From contig NZ_JAIUJY010000001.1 in NCBI RefSeq assembly GCF_020166105.1, positions 496,001 through 560,000 of the forward strand: a DNA stretch of 64,000 bases, read 5' to 3'. Positions 16,316-24,775 of the stretch are shown here, piece by piece. The notes under the pieces were generated by a model. It had not been told where the DNA came from. It saw nothing but the letters and a program-made list of their open reading frames with translations, and did no database searches. Source of the DNA: Blastococcus sp. LR1 (lineage in GTDB: Bacteria > Actinomycetota > Actinomycetes > Mycobacteriales > Geodermatophilaceae). The stretch's first letter is position 1. Each line of letters opens with the position of its first letter. Position numbers and translations under genes: made by a program.

Positions 16316-17266
16316 CTATGGCCGCGGATTCGACCCCTGGGCCAGCGTGCGGAGGCGGGCGTTGTAGGCCTCGCGATCGGCATCCACATGGCGATCGCTC
16401 GACTTCGTGCGCCGAGCCTCCGAACGGGTCCACTGGAGGAAGACGATGGCGACGGCGATGATGCTCGGCACCTCGCCGAAGCCCCAGACGATGTTCCCGG
16501 CCGCGAGCTGATCGGTCATCACATCGATGCCCCAGTCCCTCGGCGGATCCTCGAAGGCGCCGACCACGGGACGGATGGCCATCATGAGCGCCACCGCGAA
16601 GAAGGCGTGCAGTGGGCCGGGTAGCACCAGCTCGACGAGCCGCAGCGGAGGAGACGCGCGGTGCGGCCACGGACCGAGAGCGAAGGCGCCGCCGAAGGCC
16701 AGCAGGCCTGCACCGAGGAAGAAGCCGAGCATGCCGACATTTCCCCACCAGCTGGCCATCAGGAAGTCGAAGAGACCCGTGAAGTAGATGCCGTAGAGAC
16801 TGCCCACGAAGATCACGGTCGTGACGACGGGATGGGCCAGGAATCGCGCGAACCGGCTGCGCAGGGCCGTCAGCAGGAGCCACCGGGAGACGGCACCCAC
16901 GCCGTGCCGCGGCAGAGCCCGGATGGCCAGGCTGACTGGGTCGCCGAGCATCAGGAGCATGGCCGAGACCACGGTCAAGGCCATCTTCTGCAGCATGTGG
17001 ATGGAGAAGACCACCATCCCGTATCCCATGACCTGGGTAGCGGTGACCAGCAGAACGGTGACGATCCCCGCCACGAAGCACGCCGTCCGGTGCCACGGCC
17101 ACCGCATGCCCTTTCGGCGAAGAGCGCGGACTCCCAGCAGGTAGGCGATGAGCGCTACCACCGCCAACGCCGGCAGCACCGAGGTGGCGTCGAACTGCGG
17201 GGTGAGCAGTCGCATCAGTGTGGGCGGCTCGGTGGGCATGTGCATCCAGCCCGAATGTGATCCCAC
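16316..17266 (-). CDS. ctaG: CtaG-type cytochrome c oxidase assembly membrane protein
   Basis: 316 residues, GTG 17266 with a GGGAGG site. About seven to eight helices. It has the family layout of caa3-type CtaG/DUF1404 proteins: HRTACFVAGI, IHMLQKMALTVVSAMLLMLGDP, SLYGIYFTGLFD and PGPLHAFFAVALMM, with conserved His and Met on helices. The family helps insert copper into cytochrome oxidase. Divergent from the dsbA operon across a 255-bp gap that contains operator site 5. Confidence 0.87.
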   Translation of the reverse strand: MGSHSGWMHMPTEPPTLMRLLTPQFDATSVLPALAVVALIAYLLGVRALRRKGMRWPWHRTACFVAGIVTVLLVTATQVMGYGMVVFSIHMLQKMALTVVSAMLLMLGDPVSLAIRALPRHGVGAVSRWLLLTALRSRFARFLAHPVVTTVIFVGSLYGIYFTGLFDFLMASWWGNVGMLGFFLGAGLLAFGGAFALGPWPHRASPPLRLVELVLPGPLHAFFAVALMMAIRPVVGAFEDPPRDWGIDVMTDQLAAGNIVWGFGEVPSIIAVAIVFLQWTRSEARRTKSSDRHVDADREAYNARLRTLAQGSNPRP

Positions 17267-17454
17267 GGTTACGCCTCCCAGAACAACATGACGAGTCAGG
17301 TGCACCGACAGCCGGACCACTGTGGGCCGTCGGCGACCACCCCGGTGGGCCGCGCCATCGCCACGCCGCCCGCGGCCAGAAACTCGGCAGCAGAACTCGC
17401 GACACTCTCGGCCGCCGGCGAGCGGAACCCAACGAGCGGAGCTCCTGTACCTTC

Positions 17455-17471
17455 TCCTACGTAGCTTCGTA
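17455..17471. promoter_or_regulatory. TACTA-N7-TAGTA-type operator, site 5
   Basis: TCCTA-CGTAGCT-TCGTA, upstream of the dsbA-vkor-tlpA-ccdA operon. It ends 5 bp before the upstream in-frame GTG (17477) and 50 bp before the preferred TTG start. Confidence 0.55.
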
Positions 17472-17521
17472 GAGTAGTGACCTCGGCGTTCGACCCGCCG
17501 GGCGGATCAAGAGGGAAGCGC

Positions 17522-18169
17522 TTGAGCACCAACCTGAAAATCTCCGCGGCCCTGGTGGCCTCTTTCGTCGTCGCGGTTGCCGTCTTCCTCGGCTTCGACA
17601 GCAGCGACGAAGAATCGGACGCCATCGCTGCTGGCGACGCTCCCGTGGTGCGCGACGACAGCCACCGACTGTCGACCGCCGCCGACGGGCGGGTCACGCT
17701 GGTGGAGTTCCTCGACTTCGAGTGCGAGAGTTGCCGAGCCGCCTATCCCTTCGTCGAGCAGTTGCGCGAGGACTACGAAGGTCGCGTCACGTTCGTCGCG
17801 CGCTACTTCCCCATGCCCGGACACGCGAACGGCGAGAGCGCGGCCGTCGCCGTCGAGGCCGCTGCTCGGCAGGGTCGGTTCGAGGACATGTACCACCGGA
17901 TGTACGAGACCCAGACGGAGTGGGGCGAGCGCCAGGACTCGCAGGCGGCTCTGTTCCGGCGCTTCGCTGAGGACCTGGGGCTCGACATGGCCGACTACGA
18001 CGCCGCCGTGGCCGATCCCGCCACGCTCGAGAGGGTACTGAAGGATCGCGAGGATGGCCTTGCCCTCGGCGTGGAGGGAACACCCACGTTCTTCTTGAAC
18101 GACGAGAAGGTCGAGGTCCAGACCACGGACGAGTTCAGCGAGTTGATCGATGCTGCCCTCGCTGGCTGA
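17522..18169 (+). CDS. DsbA-like membrane-anchored thiol oxidoreductase
   Basis: 215 residues from TTG 17522 (AGAGGGAAG upstream); GTG 17477 would add 15 residues. An N-terminal membrane anchor (about 5-24) is followed by a DsbA-type thioredoxin fold with active site CESC (about residue 75) in FECESCRAAYPF and cis-Pro loop GTPTFF. It oxidises cysteines of exported proteins. First gene of a four-gene overlapping operon with its VKOR partner, a TlpA and CcdA. A regulatory dyad precedes it. Confidence 0.9.
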   Translation: MSTNLKISAALVASFVVAVAVFLGFDSSDEESDAIAAGDAPVVRDDSHRLSTAADGRVTLVEFLDFECESCRAAYPFVEQLREDYEGRVTFVARYFPMPGHANGESAAVAVEAAARQGRFEDMYHRMYETQTEWGERQDSQAALFRRFAEDLGLDMADYDAAVADPATLERVLKDREDGLALGVEGTPTFFLNDEKVEVQTTDEFSELIDAALAG

Positions 18170-18827
18170 GTCCGACCCGACCAGACCCGCCGGCGGAACT
18201 GCGGCGGTCGCTACCGACCGGCAGGGCCAGGACGGTGGGTCACAGGCGCGGAACCTGGCCTGGCTGCTGCTCGTCGGTGGACTGGTCGGGCTCGCGGCAT
18301 CGTTCGTCCTCGCGGTCGAGAAGTATTCACTCCTGGCCGACCCCTCGTACGTCCCGACGTGCAGCCTCAACCCGGTGCTGAGCTGCGGATCGATCATGGC
18401 CAGCCCTCAGGCCGAGGCGTTCGGTTTCCCCAACCCACTGCTGGGGGTCGCCGGTTTCGCCGTGGTGGCCGCGACAGGTGCGGCCCTGCTCGCCGGGGCG
18501 CGCCTGGCCGGGTGGTTCTGGGGCGGGCTCCAGGTCGGCGTCACCGGCGCCGTCGTCTTCGTGCACTGGCTGATCTTCAGCAGCCTGTACCGCATCGGCG
18601 CCCTTTGCCCGTACTGCATGGTCGTCTGGGCCGTGACGATTTCCGTCTTCTGGTACGTGACTCTCCGCAACGGCGAGTGGATCGCTTCCCGTTCGATGCC
18701 CGGCATCCGGCGAGCCGTCACCGCGGCGCGGAGCCTGCACGGCGTCGTGCTCACCGCCTGGTTCCTGTCGATTTCCGCCGCCATCCTGCAGCGGTTCTGG
18801 TTGTACTGGAGCACCCTCCTTGGCTAA
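18150..18827 (+). CDS. Vitamin K epoxide reductase family (VKOR) protein
   Basis: 225 residues, overlapping dsbA by 20 bp. Several membrane helices with the two redox pairs of the family: loop cysteines in CSLNPVLSCGSIM and active-site CPYC in ALCPYCMVVW. In actinobacteria VKOR re-oxidises DsbA and passes electrons to quinone, which fits the gene order. The N-terminus has a polar extension of about 35 residues. Confidence 0.92.
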   Translation: MLPSLAESDPTRPAGGTAAVATDRQGQDGGSQARNLAWLLLVGGLVGLAASFVLAVEKYSLLADPSYVPTCSLNPVLSCGSIMASPQAEAFGFPNPLLGVAGFAVVAATGAALLAGARLAGWFWGGLQVGVTGAVVFVHWLIFSSLYRIGALCPYCMVVWAVTISVFWYVTLRNGEWIASRSMPGIRRAVTAARSLHGVVLTAWFLSISAAILQRFWLYWSTLLG

Positions 18828-19431
18828 TACCCCACCCCGCCGCTTGCTTCTCCTGTCTTGTGCACTTGCGGCCGCCGTCGCAGTGACCGGCTGCTCCGGT
18901 GGCAGCGCCAGCAATGCCAGCACGGCGACCGAGAACTCCGGGGGTTTCGACTTCGAGGGCAACACGCCGCTGGGCGAGGTCATCCCCGCCAGCGCGCGGG
19001 AGTCGGCGCCAGACTTCGACGGTGAGCTCCTCGACGGAACGGCGTTCGAGTCTTCGGAGCTGGCCGGCAGCATCACCGTCGTGAACTTCTGGGGGTCTTG
19101 GTGTGCACCCTGTCGCGTGGAGACCCCCGAGTTCCAAGCCGTCTACGCCGATGTCGCCCAATCCGATGTGCGGTTCCTCGGTGTCGACGTCAAGGACAAC
19201 CGGCAGCTGGCTCAAGCCTTCGTCGACTCGGTGGGGGCGGAGTACCCGTCCTTGTTCGACCCACGGGGCGAGGTGGCGCTGGCCTTCCGTGGCTTTCCGG
19301 CCAACGTCGTGCCCAGCACCATCCTGATCGACCGCGCCGGTCAAGTCGCCGCCGTCTACGTCGCCGTCGTTCCGGAAGATGACCTGCGCCAGGCACTCGA
19401 CACGCTGATGGCCGAGGAGGCGCCACGGTGA
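18820..19431 (+). CDS. TlpA-like thioredoxin lipoprotein
   Basis: 203 residues, TTG start, overlapping vkor by 8 bp. Lipobox VTGC near residue 24, then a thioredoxin fold with active site WCAPC and cis-Pro segment VVPSTILID. It probably uses electrons from CcdA (next gene) to reduce apocytochrome c, Sco or CuA-site thiols. Confidence 0.9.
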   Translation: MANTPPRRLLLLSCALAAAVAVTGCSGGSASNASTATENSGGFDFEGNTPLGEVIPASARESAPDFDGELLDGTAFESSELAGSITVVNFWGSWCAPCRVETPEFQAVYADVAQSDVRFLGVDVKDNRQLAQAFVDSVGAEYPSLFDPRGEVALAFRGFPANVVPSTILIDRAGQVAAVYVAVVPEDDLRQALDTLMAEEAPR

Positions 19432-20273
19432 GCGACCTCGGCGACGCCTTCGCCAGCATCGTCAGCGATGGCTCACTGCTCCTCGCCGCCGGCGTTGCCG
19501 CGCTCGTCGGCTTGATCAGCTTCGCCTCGCCCTGCGTACTGCCCTTGGTCCCGGGCTACCTCGCCTACGTCGCCGGACTGTCCGGCGCCCAGGCGAGCAC
19601 CGGGGCGGCACCCACCGCTTCTCCGCGCGAGGTCGATTCGGGAACAACGGATCGGACCGGGGGAACCATCACGGCACCACCGGATCAACGACGTCGCGTG
19701 GTCGCGGGCGCGCTCCTGTTCGTGCTCGGCTTCACCGCGGTCTTCGTGTCATTCGGCGCACTTTTCGGCGGCCTCGGCCGCCTGCTGCTCGAGTGGGCTC
19801 CCTTGCTGACGAGGCTCATGGGCATCGTGACCATCTTGATGGGCCTCGCCTTCCTGGGCGGACTGCACTGGCTGCAGCGGGAACGGCGCATCACCCGGCG
19901 ACCACCAGCGGGCCTTCTCGGAGCGCCCGCGCTCGGCGTCGTCTTCGGACTGGGCTGGACCCCATGCCTGGGACCGACACTGTCGGCGGTCAACACGTTG
20001 GCCTACGCGGAGGCGTCCGCCGGCCGCGGGGCGATCCTCGGCCTGGCCTACTGCCTCGGCCTCGGGATCCCTTTCCTCCTCGTCGCCCTCGGCGCCCGGC
20101 GAGCACTCACCCTGTCCGCCTGGGCGCGGCGACATGCACCAACTGTGATGCGGATCGGCGGAGTGCTCCTGATCGTCCTGGGCGTGCTCTTGGTCACCGG
20201 CGCGTGGGACCACATCATGATGTGGCTGCGGTCCTGGGTGGCCTCCACCGGCTTCGGAACCTCCACCTTCTGA
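19428..20273 (+). CDS. ccdA: CcdA/DsbD-type transmembrane electron transporter
   Basis: 281 residues, overlapping tlpA by 4 bp. About six helices with the two redox-active Cys of the family in FASPCVLPLVPGYL (helix 1) and GWTPCLGPTLSA (helix 4). Between helices 1 and 2 is an unusual polar insert of about 40 residues. It moves reducing power from cytosolic thioredoxin to the TlpA encoded just before it. Last gene of the operon. Confidence 0.93.
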   Translation: MSDLGDAFASIVSDGSLLLAAGVAALVGLISFASPCVLPLVPGYLAYVAGLSGAQASTGAAPTASPREVDSGTTDRTGGTITAPPDQRRRVVAGALLFVLGFTAVFVSFGALFGGLGRLLLEWAPLLTRLMGIVTILMGLAFLGGLHWLQRERRITRRPPAGLLGAPALGVVFGLGWTPCLGPTLSAVNTLAYAEASAGRGAILGLAYCLGLGIPFLLVALGARRALTLSAWARRHAPTVMRIGGVLLIVLGVLLVTGAWDHIMMWLRSWVASTGFGTSTF

Positions 20274-20302
20274 CGAGGGCGTACAACGCGGAAGCGACAG
20301 CC

Positions 20303-20707
20303 TTACTCGAGGCGTTGGCGCAGCACCTCTTCGTTGAGCCCGGCCAAATAGGCGTTGTACGCGGCGAGCTCCGGATCGCCGGTCGTGTCGACACGCGCCT
20401 CCCGATAGAGGGCCACCGATGTGCCAGGCGCGCCGGCGTCAGGATGGCGCTCCATCTCCATGCGCATCAACCTCGAGTAGAACCACAGCCCCATGACGCC
20501 GTAGACCGGCCACTGGAAGGCGTACGACATGTTCTGCGCGTTCCACCCGCGCGCCGCGGAACGCTCCCATTGCCACCACCCCAGTTGCAGCGTCATGAGA
20601 AACAGCAGGATGACGACGGCGTGCATGAGCAGGAACCGCGGCCGGAGCAGGGCCGGCCAGTACAGCAATCGGGCGGCCGGAGCCGACGTCTCGACCCCAT
20701 GTGTCAC
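20303..20707 (-). CDS. Small SURF1-like actinobacterial membrane protein
   Basis: 134 residues, GTG start. Two helices: RPRFLLMHAVVILLFLMTLQLGWWQWERS resembles the start of SURF1-like proteins, and QWPVYGVMGLWFYSRLMRME is the second; a short acidic C-terminus ELAAYNAYLAGLNEE follows. This arrangement is common in a conserved actinobacterial family that databases often label loosely. Convergent with ccdA and divergent from sco1, so a cytochrome-oxidase assembly role is plausible by context. Confidence 0.6.
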   Translation of the reverse strand: MTHGVETSAPAARLLYWPALLRPRFLLMHAVVILLFLMTLQLGWWQWERSAARGWNAQNMSYAFQWPVYGVMGLWFYSRLMRMEMERHPDAGAPGTSVALYREARVDTTGDPELAAYNAYLAGLNEEVLRQRLE

Positions 20708-20784
20708 GTCCGCGGGGAGCCTCTCTGTGAGCCGCTACGGGGCGCGTCAGCAACCCGTAGCCCGGCAATCTGCAGCACCTACAC

Positions 20785-20801
20785 TACTAACGTGCTTAGG
20801 C
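20785..20801. promoter_or_regulatory. TACTA-N7-TAGTA-type operator, site 6
   Basis: TACTA-ACGTGCT-TAGGC. It overlaps the proposed GTG start of sco1 (20792) and lies 78 bp upstream of the divergent SURF1-like gene. Confidence 0.55.
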
Positions 20802-21454
20802 GTCGATCTTCCCGCGCGATGCTTGTCAGCCTTGCGACCGCCGCGATCGGTGCCGGTCTGGCCGGGTGCGGCAGCGCCGACGACGGCGGTGGTTCCCACG
20901 AAGGCGACCACGTGGCAACGGTCTCGGGGGGCGCACCCGAAGGCCCGTATGCCGGACGCGAGATCAGCGAGCCCAAGCCCCGGCCCGAGTTCACTCTGAC
21001 CGACCAGACGGGCACCTCGTTCAACTTCGCCGAGCAGACAGCGGGGCAGCCGACGCTGCTCTTCTTCGGCTACGCCAACTGCCCGGACGTCTGCCCGACG
21101 ACGATGGCCGACGTCGCCCTCGCCGTGAAGTCGCTCCCTGCCGATCTGGCCGCCCGCACCCAAGTCGTCTTCGTGACCACCGATCCCGCCCGCGACACAG
21201 CACAGTTCCTGGGCGACTATCTCGCACGATTCGATCAGGGTCTCCCCAACCGGTTCATCGGCCTGACCGGCACCCAGGCAGAAGTCGAGAATGCCCAGGG
21301 TGTGGCCGGGGTGCCCCTGGCCGAGTCCGGCGGAACCATGCACGCCACGAGTCTGCTGCTCTACGGCGCAGACGACGTGGCCCGTGTCATGTTCTCCGCC
21401 GGGGACACCCACGCCGCGATCGCGCAGGACCTCGAGACCACCGGGGCGGGCTGA
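20792..21454 (+). CDS. Sco1/SenC-type copper chaperone lipoprotein
   Basis: 220 residues from GTG 20792, which gives an ideal signal (LRRRSSRA, hydrophobic core, lipobox LAGC near residue 25); ATG 20819 would remove the Arg region. A thioredoxin-like SCO domain has the Cu ligands CPDVC in YANCPDVCPTTM and the downstream His in GGTMHATSLLLY. It delivers copper to the CuA centre of cytochrome oxidase. No ribosome site precedes the GTG and the operator overlaps it, suggesting a leaderless mRNA. Confidence 0.93.
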   Translation: MLRRRSSRAMLVSLATAAIGAGLAGCGSADDGGGSHEGDHVATVSGGAPEGPYAGREISEPKPRPEFTLTDQTGTSFNFAEQTAGQPTLLFFGYANCPDVCPTTMADVALAVKSLPADLAARTQVVFVTTDPARDTAQFLGDYLARFDQGLPNRFIGLTGTQAEVENAQGVAGVPLAESGGTMHATSLLLYGADDVARVMFSAGDTHAAIAQDLETTGAG

Positions 21455-21496
21455 CCCGACGGTTGGACAGGCCTTGCTGTATTCAGCCTTCGCTGT

Positions 21497-21838
21497 ATGG
21501 TCACGTCCGTGATGCCAGTCCTGCACGCCGAAGTCCTAGCTCGCTTCGGCCATGCCCTGTCCGATCAGACACGGACGCGCCTGTTGCTCGCGCTGCGTGA
21601 GGGGCCGGGGTATCCGTCAGAGCTCGCCGAGATGCTGGGGGTGACCCGGCAGAACCTGTCCAACCACCTGGCCTGTCTGCGGGGTTGCGGTCTGGTCGTC
21701 GCAGTCCCCGAGGGCCGGCGCTCCCGTTACGAGCTGGCGGACCCGCGTCTCGCTCACGCGCTCGGTGACCTGTTGGGCGCCGTTCTGGCCGTCGACCCTG
21801 ACGCCTGTCGGAACGCAGCGAACGAGGAGTGCTGCTGA
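21497..21838 (+). CDS. CmtR-like ArsR-family Cd/Pb-type sensor
   Basis: 113-residue winged-helix repressor. The CLRGC motif in NHLACLRGCGLV (Cys60, Cys64) matches the Cys57/Cys61 pair of mycobacterial CmtR, and the C-terminus has further cysteines (DPDAC, EECC). It probably releases DNA on binding soft metals such as Cd(II) or Pb(II). It is translationally coupled (TGATG) to a CDF transporter. Direct repeats of GCTGTAT lie around 21475-21497. Confidence 0.87.
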   Translation: MVTSVMPVLHAEVLARFGHALSDQTRTRLLLALREGPGYPSELAEMLGVTRQNLSNHLACLRGCGLVVAVPEGRRSRYELADPRLAHALGDLLGAVLAVDPDACRNAANEECC

Positions 21839-22590
21839 TGAGCGCCGAGTTCCTGCCGCTGCTGACCTCTCCCCCGGTCACCGCATCCCCATCCGCAGCT
21901 CGTCGTGCGCTGCTCGCCCGGCGCATCCGGCTCTTCGTCGCAGCGACGATCACCTACAACGTCATCGAAGCGGTCGTCGCCCTCACGGCCGGCACCCAGG
22001 CGTCCTCCTCGGCACTGATCGGTTTCGGGCTCGACTCCGTCATCGAGGTGACCTCTGCCCTGGCGGTGGCCTGGCAATTCGCAGGTCGCGACCCCGAGGC
22101 CCGGGAACGTGTCGCCCTCAGGGTCATCGCGGTTTCCTTCTTCGTGCTTGCTGCGTTCGTCACCGTCGACGCGGTGCGTTCGCTGCTGGGGTCGGGAGAG
22201 GCGGAGCACTCCACCGTCGGTCTCGTCCTCGCAGCGCTGAGCTTGGCCATCATGCCGGTGCTCTCCTACGCCCAGCGCCGAGCCGGTCGCGAGCTCGGAT
22301 CGGCCTCGGCCGTCGCCGACTCCAAGCAGACGCTGCTGTGCACCTACCTCTCGGCGGTGCTGCTCGTGGGGCTGGCGCTCAACAGTTTCTTCGGCTGGTC
22401 GTGGGCCGACCCGATCGCCGCCCTGGTGATCGCCGCGGTGGCGGTCAAGGAAGGCCGCGAGGCCTGGCGCGGTGACTCCTGCTGCTCCCCGGCCGCGGCT
22501 CTCCGCCCCGACCGGGCGGCGGGCGACGACGACTGCGGGTGCTCACCTGGCTGCGACTGCTGCGCGGTCCCCGGCAAGGCAGCGTCGTGA
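21838..22590 (+). CDS. Cation diffusion facilitator-like transporter with Cys-rich tail
   Basis: 250 residues, start overlapping the upstream stop by 1 nt. Five to six helices. The second helix region carries GFGLDSVIEVTSALAVAWQF, similar to the CDF metal site, and YAQRRAGRELGSASAVADSKQT resembles the second site. The C-terminus, normally a cytosolic dimer domain, is replaced by a short tail with about nine Cys (SCCSPA...DCGCSPGCDCC). Probably exports the metal sensed by the adjacent CmtR-like repressor. Confidence 0.8.
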   Translation: MSAEFLPLLTSPPVTASPSAARRALLARRIRLFVAATITYNVIEAVVALTAGTQASSSALIGFGLDSVIEVTSALAVAWQFAGRDPEARERVALRVIAVSFFVLAAFVTVDAVRSLLGSGEAEHSTVGLVLAALSLAIMPVLSYAQRRAGRELGSASAVADSKQTLLCTYLSAVLLVGLALNSFFGWSWADPIAALVIAAVAVKEGREAWRGDSCCSPAAALRPDRAAGDDDCGCSPGCDCCAVPGKAAS

Positions 22591-23207
22591 GCGTCGCCGC
22601 CCTCGTCCTGTATGTCTTGAGACTGGTCATGGCGTTCGGTGTTCGGACCTGGCTGCAGATCCGGCGAACCGGCAGCTCGGGCTTCCACGGCATCTCGGGG
22701 AGGCCAGGTTCGCTGCGCTGGTGGGCAGGCGTGCTGTTCGTCCTCGCCCTCGTCCTGGGTGCCGCCTCGTTGGTTCTGGCTGTCGCCGGAGTTCTTCCGA
22801 CGCCCGTCGAGCTCGGCGCGCTGGCGGTCGTGGGACTCCTGGTGGCGATCGCAGGAACCGTCGGCGTCTTCGCCGCCCAGACCGGGATGGGATCGTCGTG
22901 GCGGATCGGCGTCGAGGAGTCCGAGCGGACGGCCCTGGTGACCGACGGCTTGTTCGCCGCCGTCCGCAACCCCATACTCACCGCGATGGTGACCGTCCAG
23001 ACCGGACTGACGCTGATCGTGCCCACCTGGCTCTCGGCGGCCGCCCTGGCCTGCCTGACCGTGGCTGTGGAGCTGCAGGTCCGTCTCATCGAGGAGCCTT
23101 ACCTGCAGCGGATCCACGGAACCGCCTACCACGACTACGCGTCGAGCACCGGCCGCTTCCTGCCGGGCGTAGGGCGACTGCGCCAGCGGGCGGGAGCGGC
23201 CCGATGA
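22587..23207 (+). CDS. Isoprenylcysteine methyltransferase-family membrane protein
   Basis: 206 residues, GTG start overlapping the upstream stop (GTGA). Five helices; the C-terminus has the ICMT/phospholipid methyltransferase signature with VRNPILTAM and RLIEEPYLQRIHGTAYHDYASSTGRFLP. Bacterial members methylate unknown substrates using S-adenosylmethionine. Sandwiched with 3-4 bp overlaps between two CDF transporter genes, so it belongs to a metal-resistance operon. Confidence 0.85.
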   Translation: MSVAALVLYVLRLVMAFGVRTWLQIRRTGSSGFHGISGRPGSLRWWAGVLFVLALVLGAASLVLAVAGVLPTPVELGALAVVGLLVAIAGTVGVFAAQTGMGSSWRIGVEESERTALVTDGLFAAVRNPILTAMVTVQTGLTLIVPTWLSAAALACLTVAVELQVRLIEEPYLQRIHGTAYHDYASSTGRFLPGVGRLRQRAGAAR

Positions 23208-24139
23208 GCGGCGACCACGGCCACGCGCACGGCGGAGTAGCCGGGAATCCCGCCGACCACCGTCGACGCCTCGCCGTCGTCCTCGCCCTGACCGCGACCG
23301 TCCTGGTCGTCGAGGTCATCGGCGCAGTCGTCTCGGGCAGCCTGGCCCTGCTCGCCGATGCCGGGCACATGCTGACCGACACGGCAGGGCTGGGGATCGC
23401 GTTGATCGCTGCGACGCTGGCGCTGCGCCCCGCCACGCCCAGGCGTACCTGGGGTTATCGCCGCGCCGAGGTCCTCGGCGCCACGCTCCAGGCGGCAGCT
23501 CTGTTGGCGGTCGGCGCCTACGTCCTCATCGAGGGCGTACGGCGGCTCTTCCAGCCTGAAGAGGTCGCGACGACAGCCGTTCTCATCTTCGGCGTCGTGG
23601 GCCTGGTCGCCAATGCAATCGGCATCTTCATCCTCACCCGAGGCGGCCGGAGCTCGAACGTCAACATGCGGGCCGCATTCCTCGAGGTCCTCAACGACAC
23701 TCTTGGCTCGGTCGCCGTCCTCGCCTCGGCCGTCGTCATCACCCTGACCGGCTGGCAGCGTGCGGACGCGGTCGCCTCCCTTTTCATCGCTGTCCTGATC
23801 ATTCCGCGGACCATCAAGCTGCTGCGCGAGACGGTGTCGGTGCTGCTCGAGACGACCCCTCCCGGCCTCGACCTCGCCGGCGTCCGTGAGCACCTGCTCG
23901 GTGTCCCCCATGTGCTGGACGTGCACGACCTCCACGCCTCCCAGATCACCACCGAGTTGCCCGTGTTGACGGCGCACGTGGTGGTCGAGGACTCCTGCTT
24001 CCTCGACGGGCACGCGCCGCAGGTGCTAGATCAACTGCAGGCGTGTCTCACCGAGCACTTCAGCGTGAGCATCGAACACTCGACCTTCCAGCTGGAGAGC
24101 CCTGCGCACGCCTTGCACGAGCTCGCCGCACACGACTGA
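23204..24139 (+). CDS. CDF-family zinc/cation efflux protein (CzcD/ZitB type)
   Basis: 311 residues, overlapping the upstream gene by 4 bp. A His-rich start (GDHGHAHGG) is followed by six helices with CDF metal-site residues in LLADAGHMLTDTAGL (HxxxD) and LEVLNDTLGSVAVL (NxxxD), then a C-terminal metallochaperone-like domain with HDLHA and EHSTFQLE. Exports Zn(II) or a similar ion in exchange for protons. Last gene of the operon started by the CmtR-like sensor. Confidence 0.93.
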   Translation: MSGDHGHAHGGVAGNPADHRRRLAVVLALTATVLVVEVIGAVVSGSLALLADAGHMLTDTAGLGIALIAATLALRPATPRRTWGYRRAEVLGATLQAAALLAVGAYVLIEGVRRLFQPEEVATTAVLIFGVVGLVANAIGIFILTRGGRSSNVNMRAAFLEVLNDTLGSVAVLASAVVITLTGWQRADAVASLFIAVLIIPRTIKLLRETVSVLLETTPPGLDLAGVREHLLGVPHVLDVHDLHASQITTELPVLTAHVVVEDSCFLDGHAPQVLDQLQACLTEHFSVSIEHSTFQLESPAHALHELAAHD

Positions 24140-24280
24140 CACGTGTGCACTGACTCGATCTGCGACAGCACCGGTGTCGGACGCGCCCAGTCCCACTGCG
24201 GCGCAGCGCCCGCTGCCCACTCTCTGCGGGGTCTCAGTCCTAGGCCAATTCGCGCTGGCCACGTGGCATCGGGGCGCCGA

Positions 24281-24775
24281 TCACGCAGGCACGACGGTCA
24301 TCATCCCGATCTGTCCCAGGGCGACGTGGAAGGAGCACTCGTACTGGTGGTCGCCCGGCTGGTCCACGGCGAACTCGATCGTGTCCCGGTCGCCCGGTGC
24401 CACGATGGGAATCTCTTCGACGATCTCCGCTGGCCCGGCGTCGGGCGTGAACCGGAAGTTGTGCGTCAACTGCTTCGCTTCGCTGATGAGCGAGAGCCGC
24501 ACCCGCCCGGTCGTGACGGTGAACGCAGCAGGGTAGAAGTCGTAGTCGTCGCGCACCAGTACAGCGATCTCCTGCGTCCCGTCCGGAGCAGTAGTGACCG
24601 TGCCGGCCGCTGCCTCACCCGAAGGCGCACCCCCGGACCGGTCCTCCCCGCCACCTCCGCAGGCGGACAACGCCATAGCTCCCAATCCAGCCAGACCGGA
24701 CAGCAGAACCGCCCTCCTGGGGATGGCAGCTGCGGTCTGGGCTACGCCGGCGGGACGCCGCACCACCTCGGTCAC
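24281..24775 (-). CDS. Cupredoxin-domain lipoprotein
   Basis: 164 residues from GTG 24775, overlapping the M56 stop by 4 bp. A twin-Arg signal with lipobox LSAC is followed by a plastocyanin-like domain. Type-1 copper ligands fit His of THNFRF, then Cys, His and Met of YECSFHVALGQIGMM. Third gene of a BlaI-M56-cupredoxin operon, an unusual partner for a BlaR1-like sensor. Probable role: extracytoplasmic copper protein linked to the sensor. Confidence 0.85.
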   Translation of the reverse strand: MTEVVRRPAGVAQTAAAIPRRAVLLSGLAGLGAMALSACGGGGEDRSGGAPSGEAAAGTVTTAPDGTQEIAVLVRDDYDFYPAAFTVTTGRVRLSLISEAKQLTHNFRFTPDAGPAEIVEEIPIVAPGDRDTIEFAVDQPGDHQYECSFHVALGQIGMMTVVPA

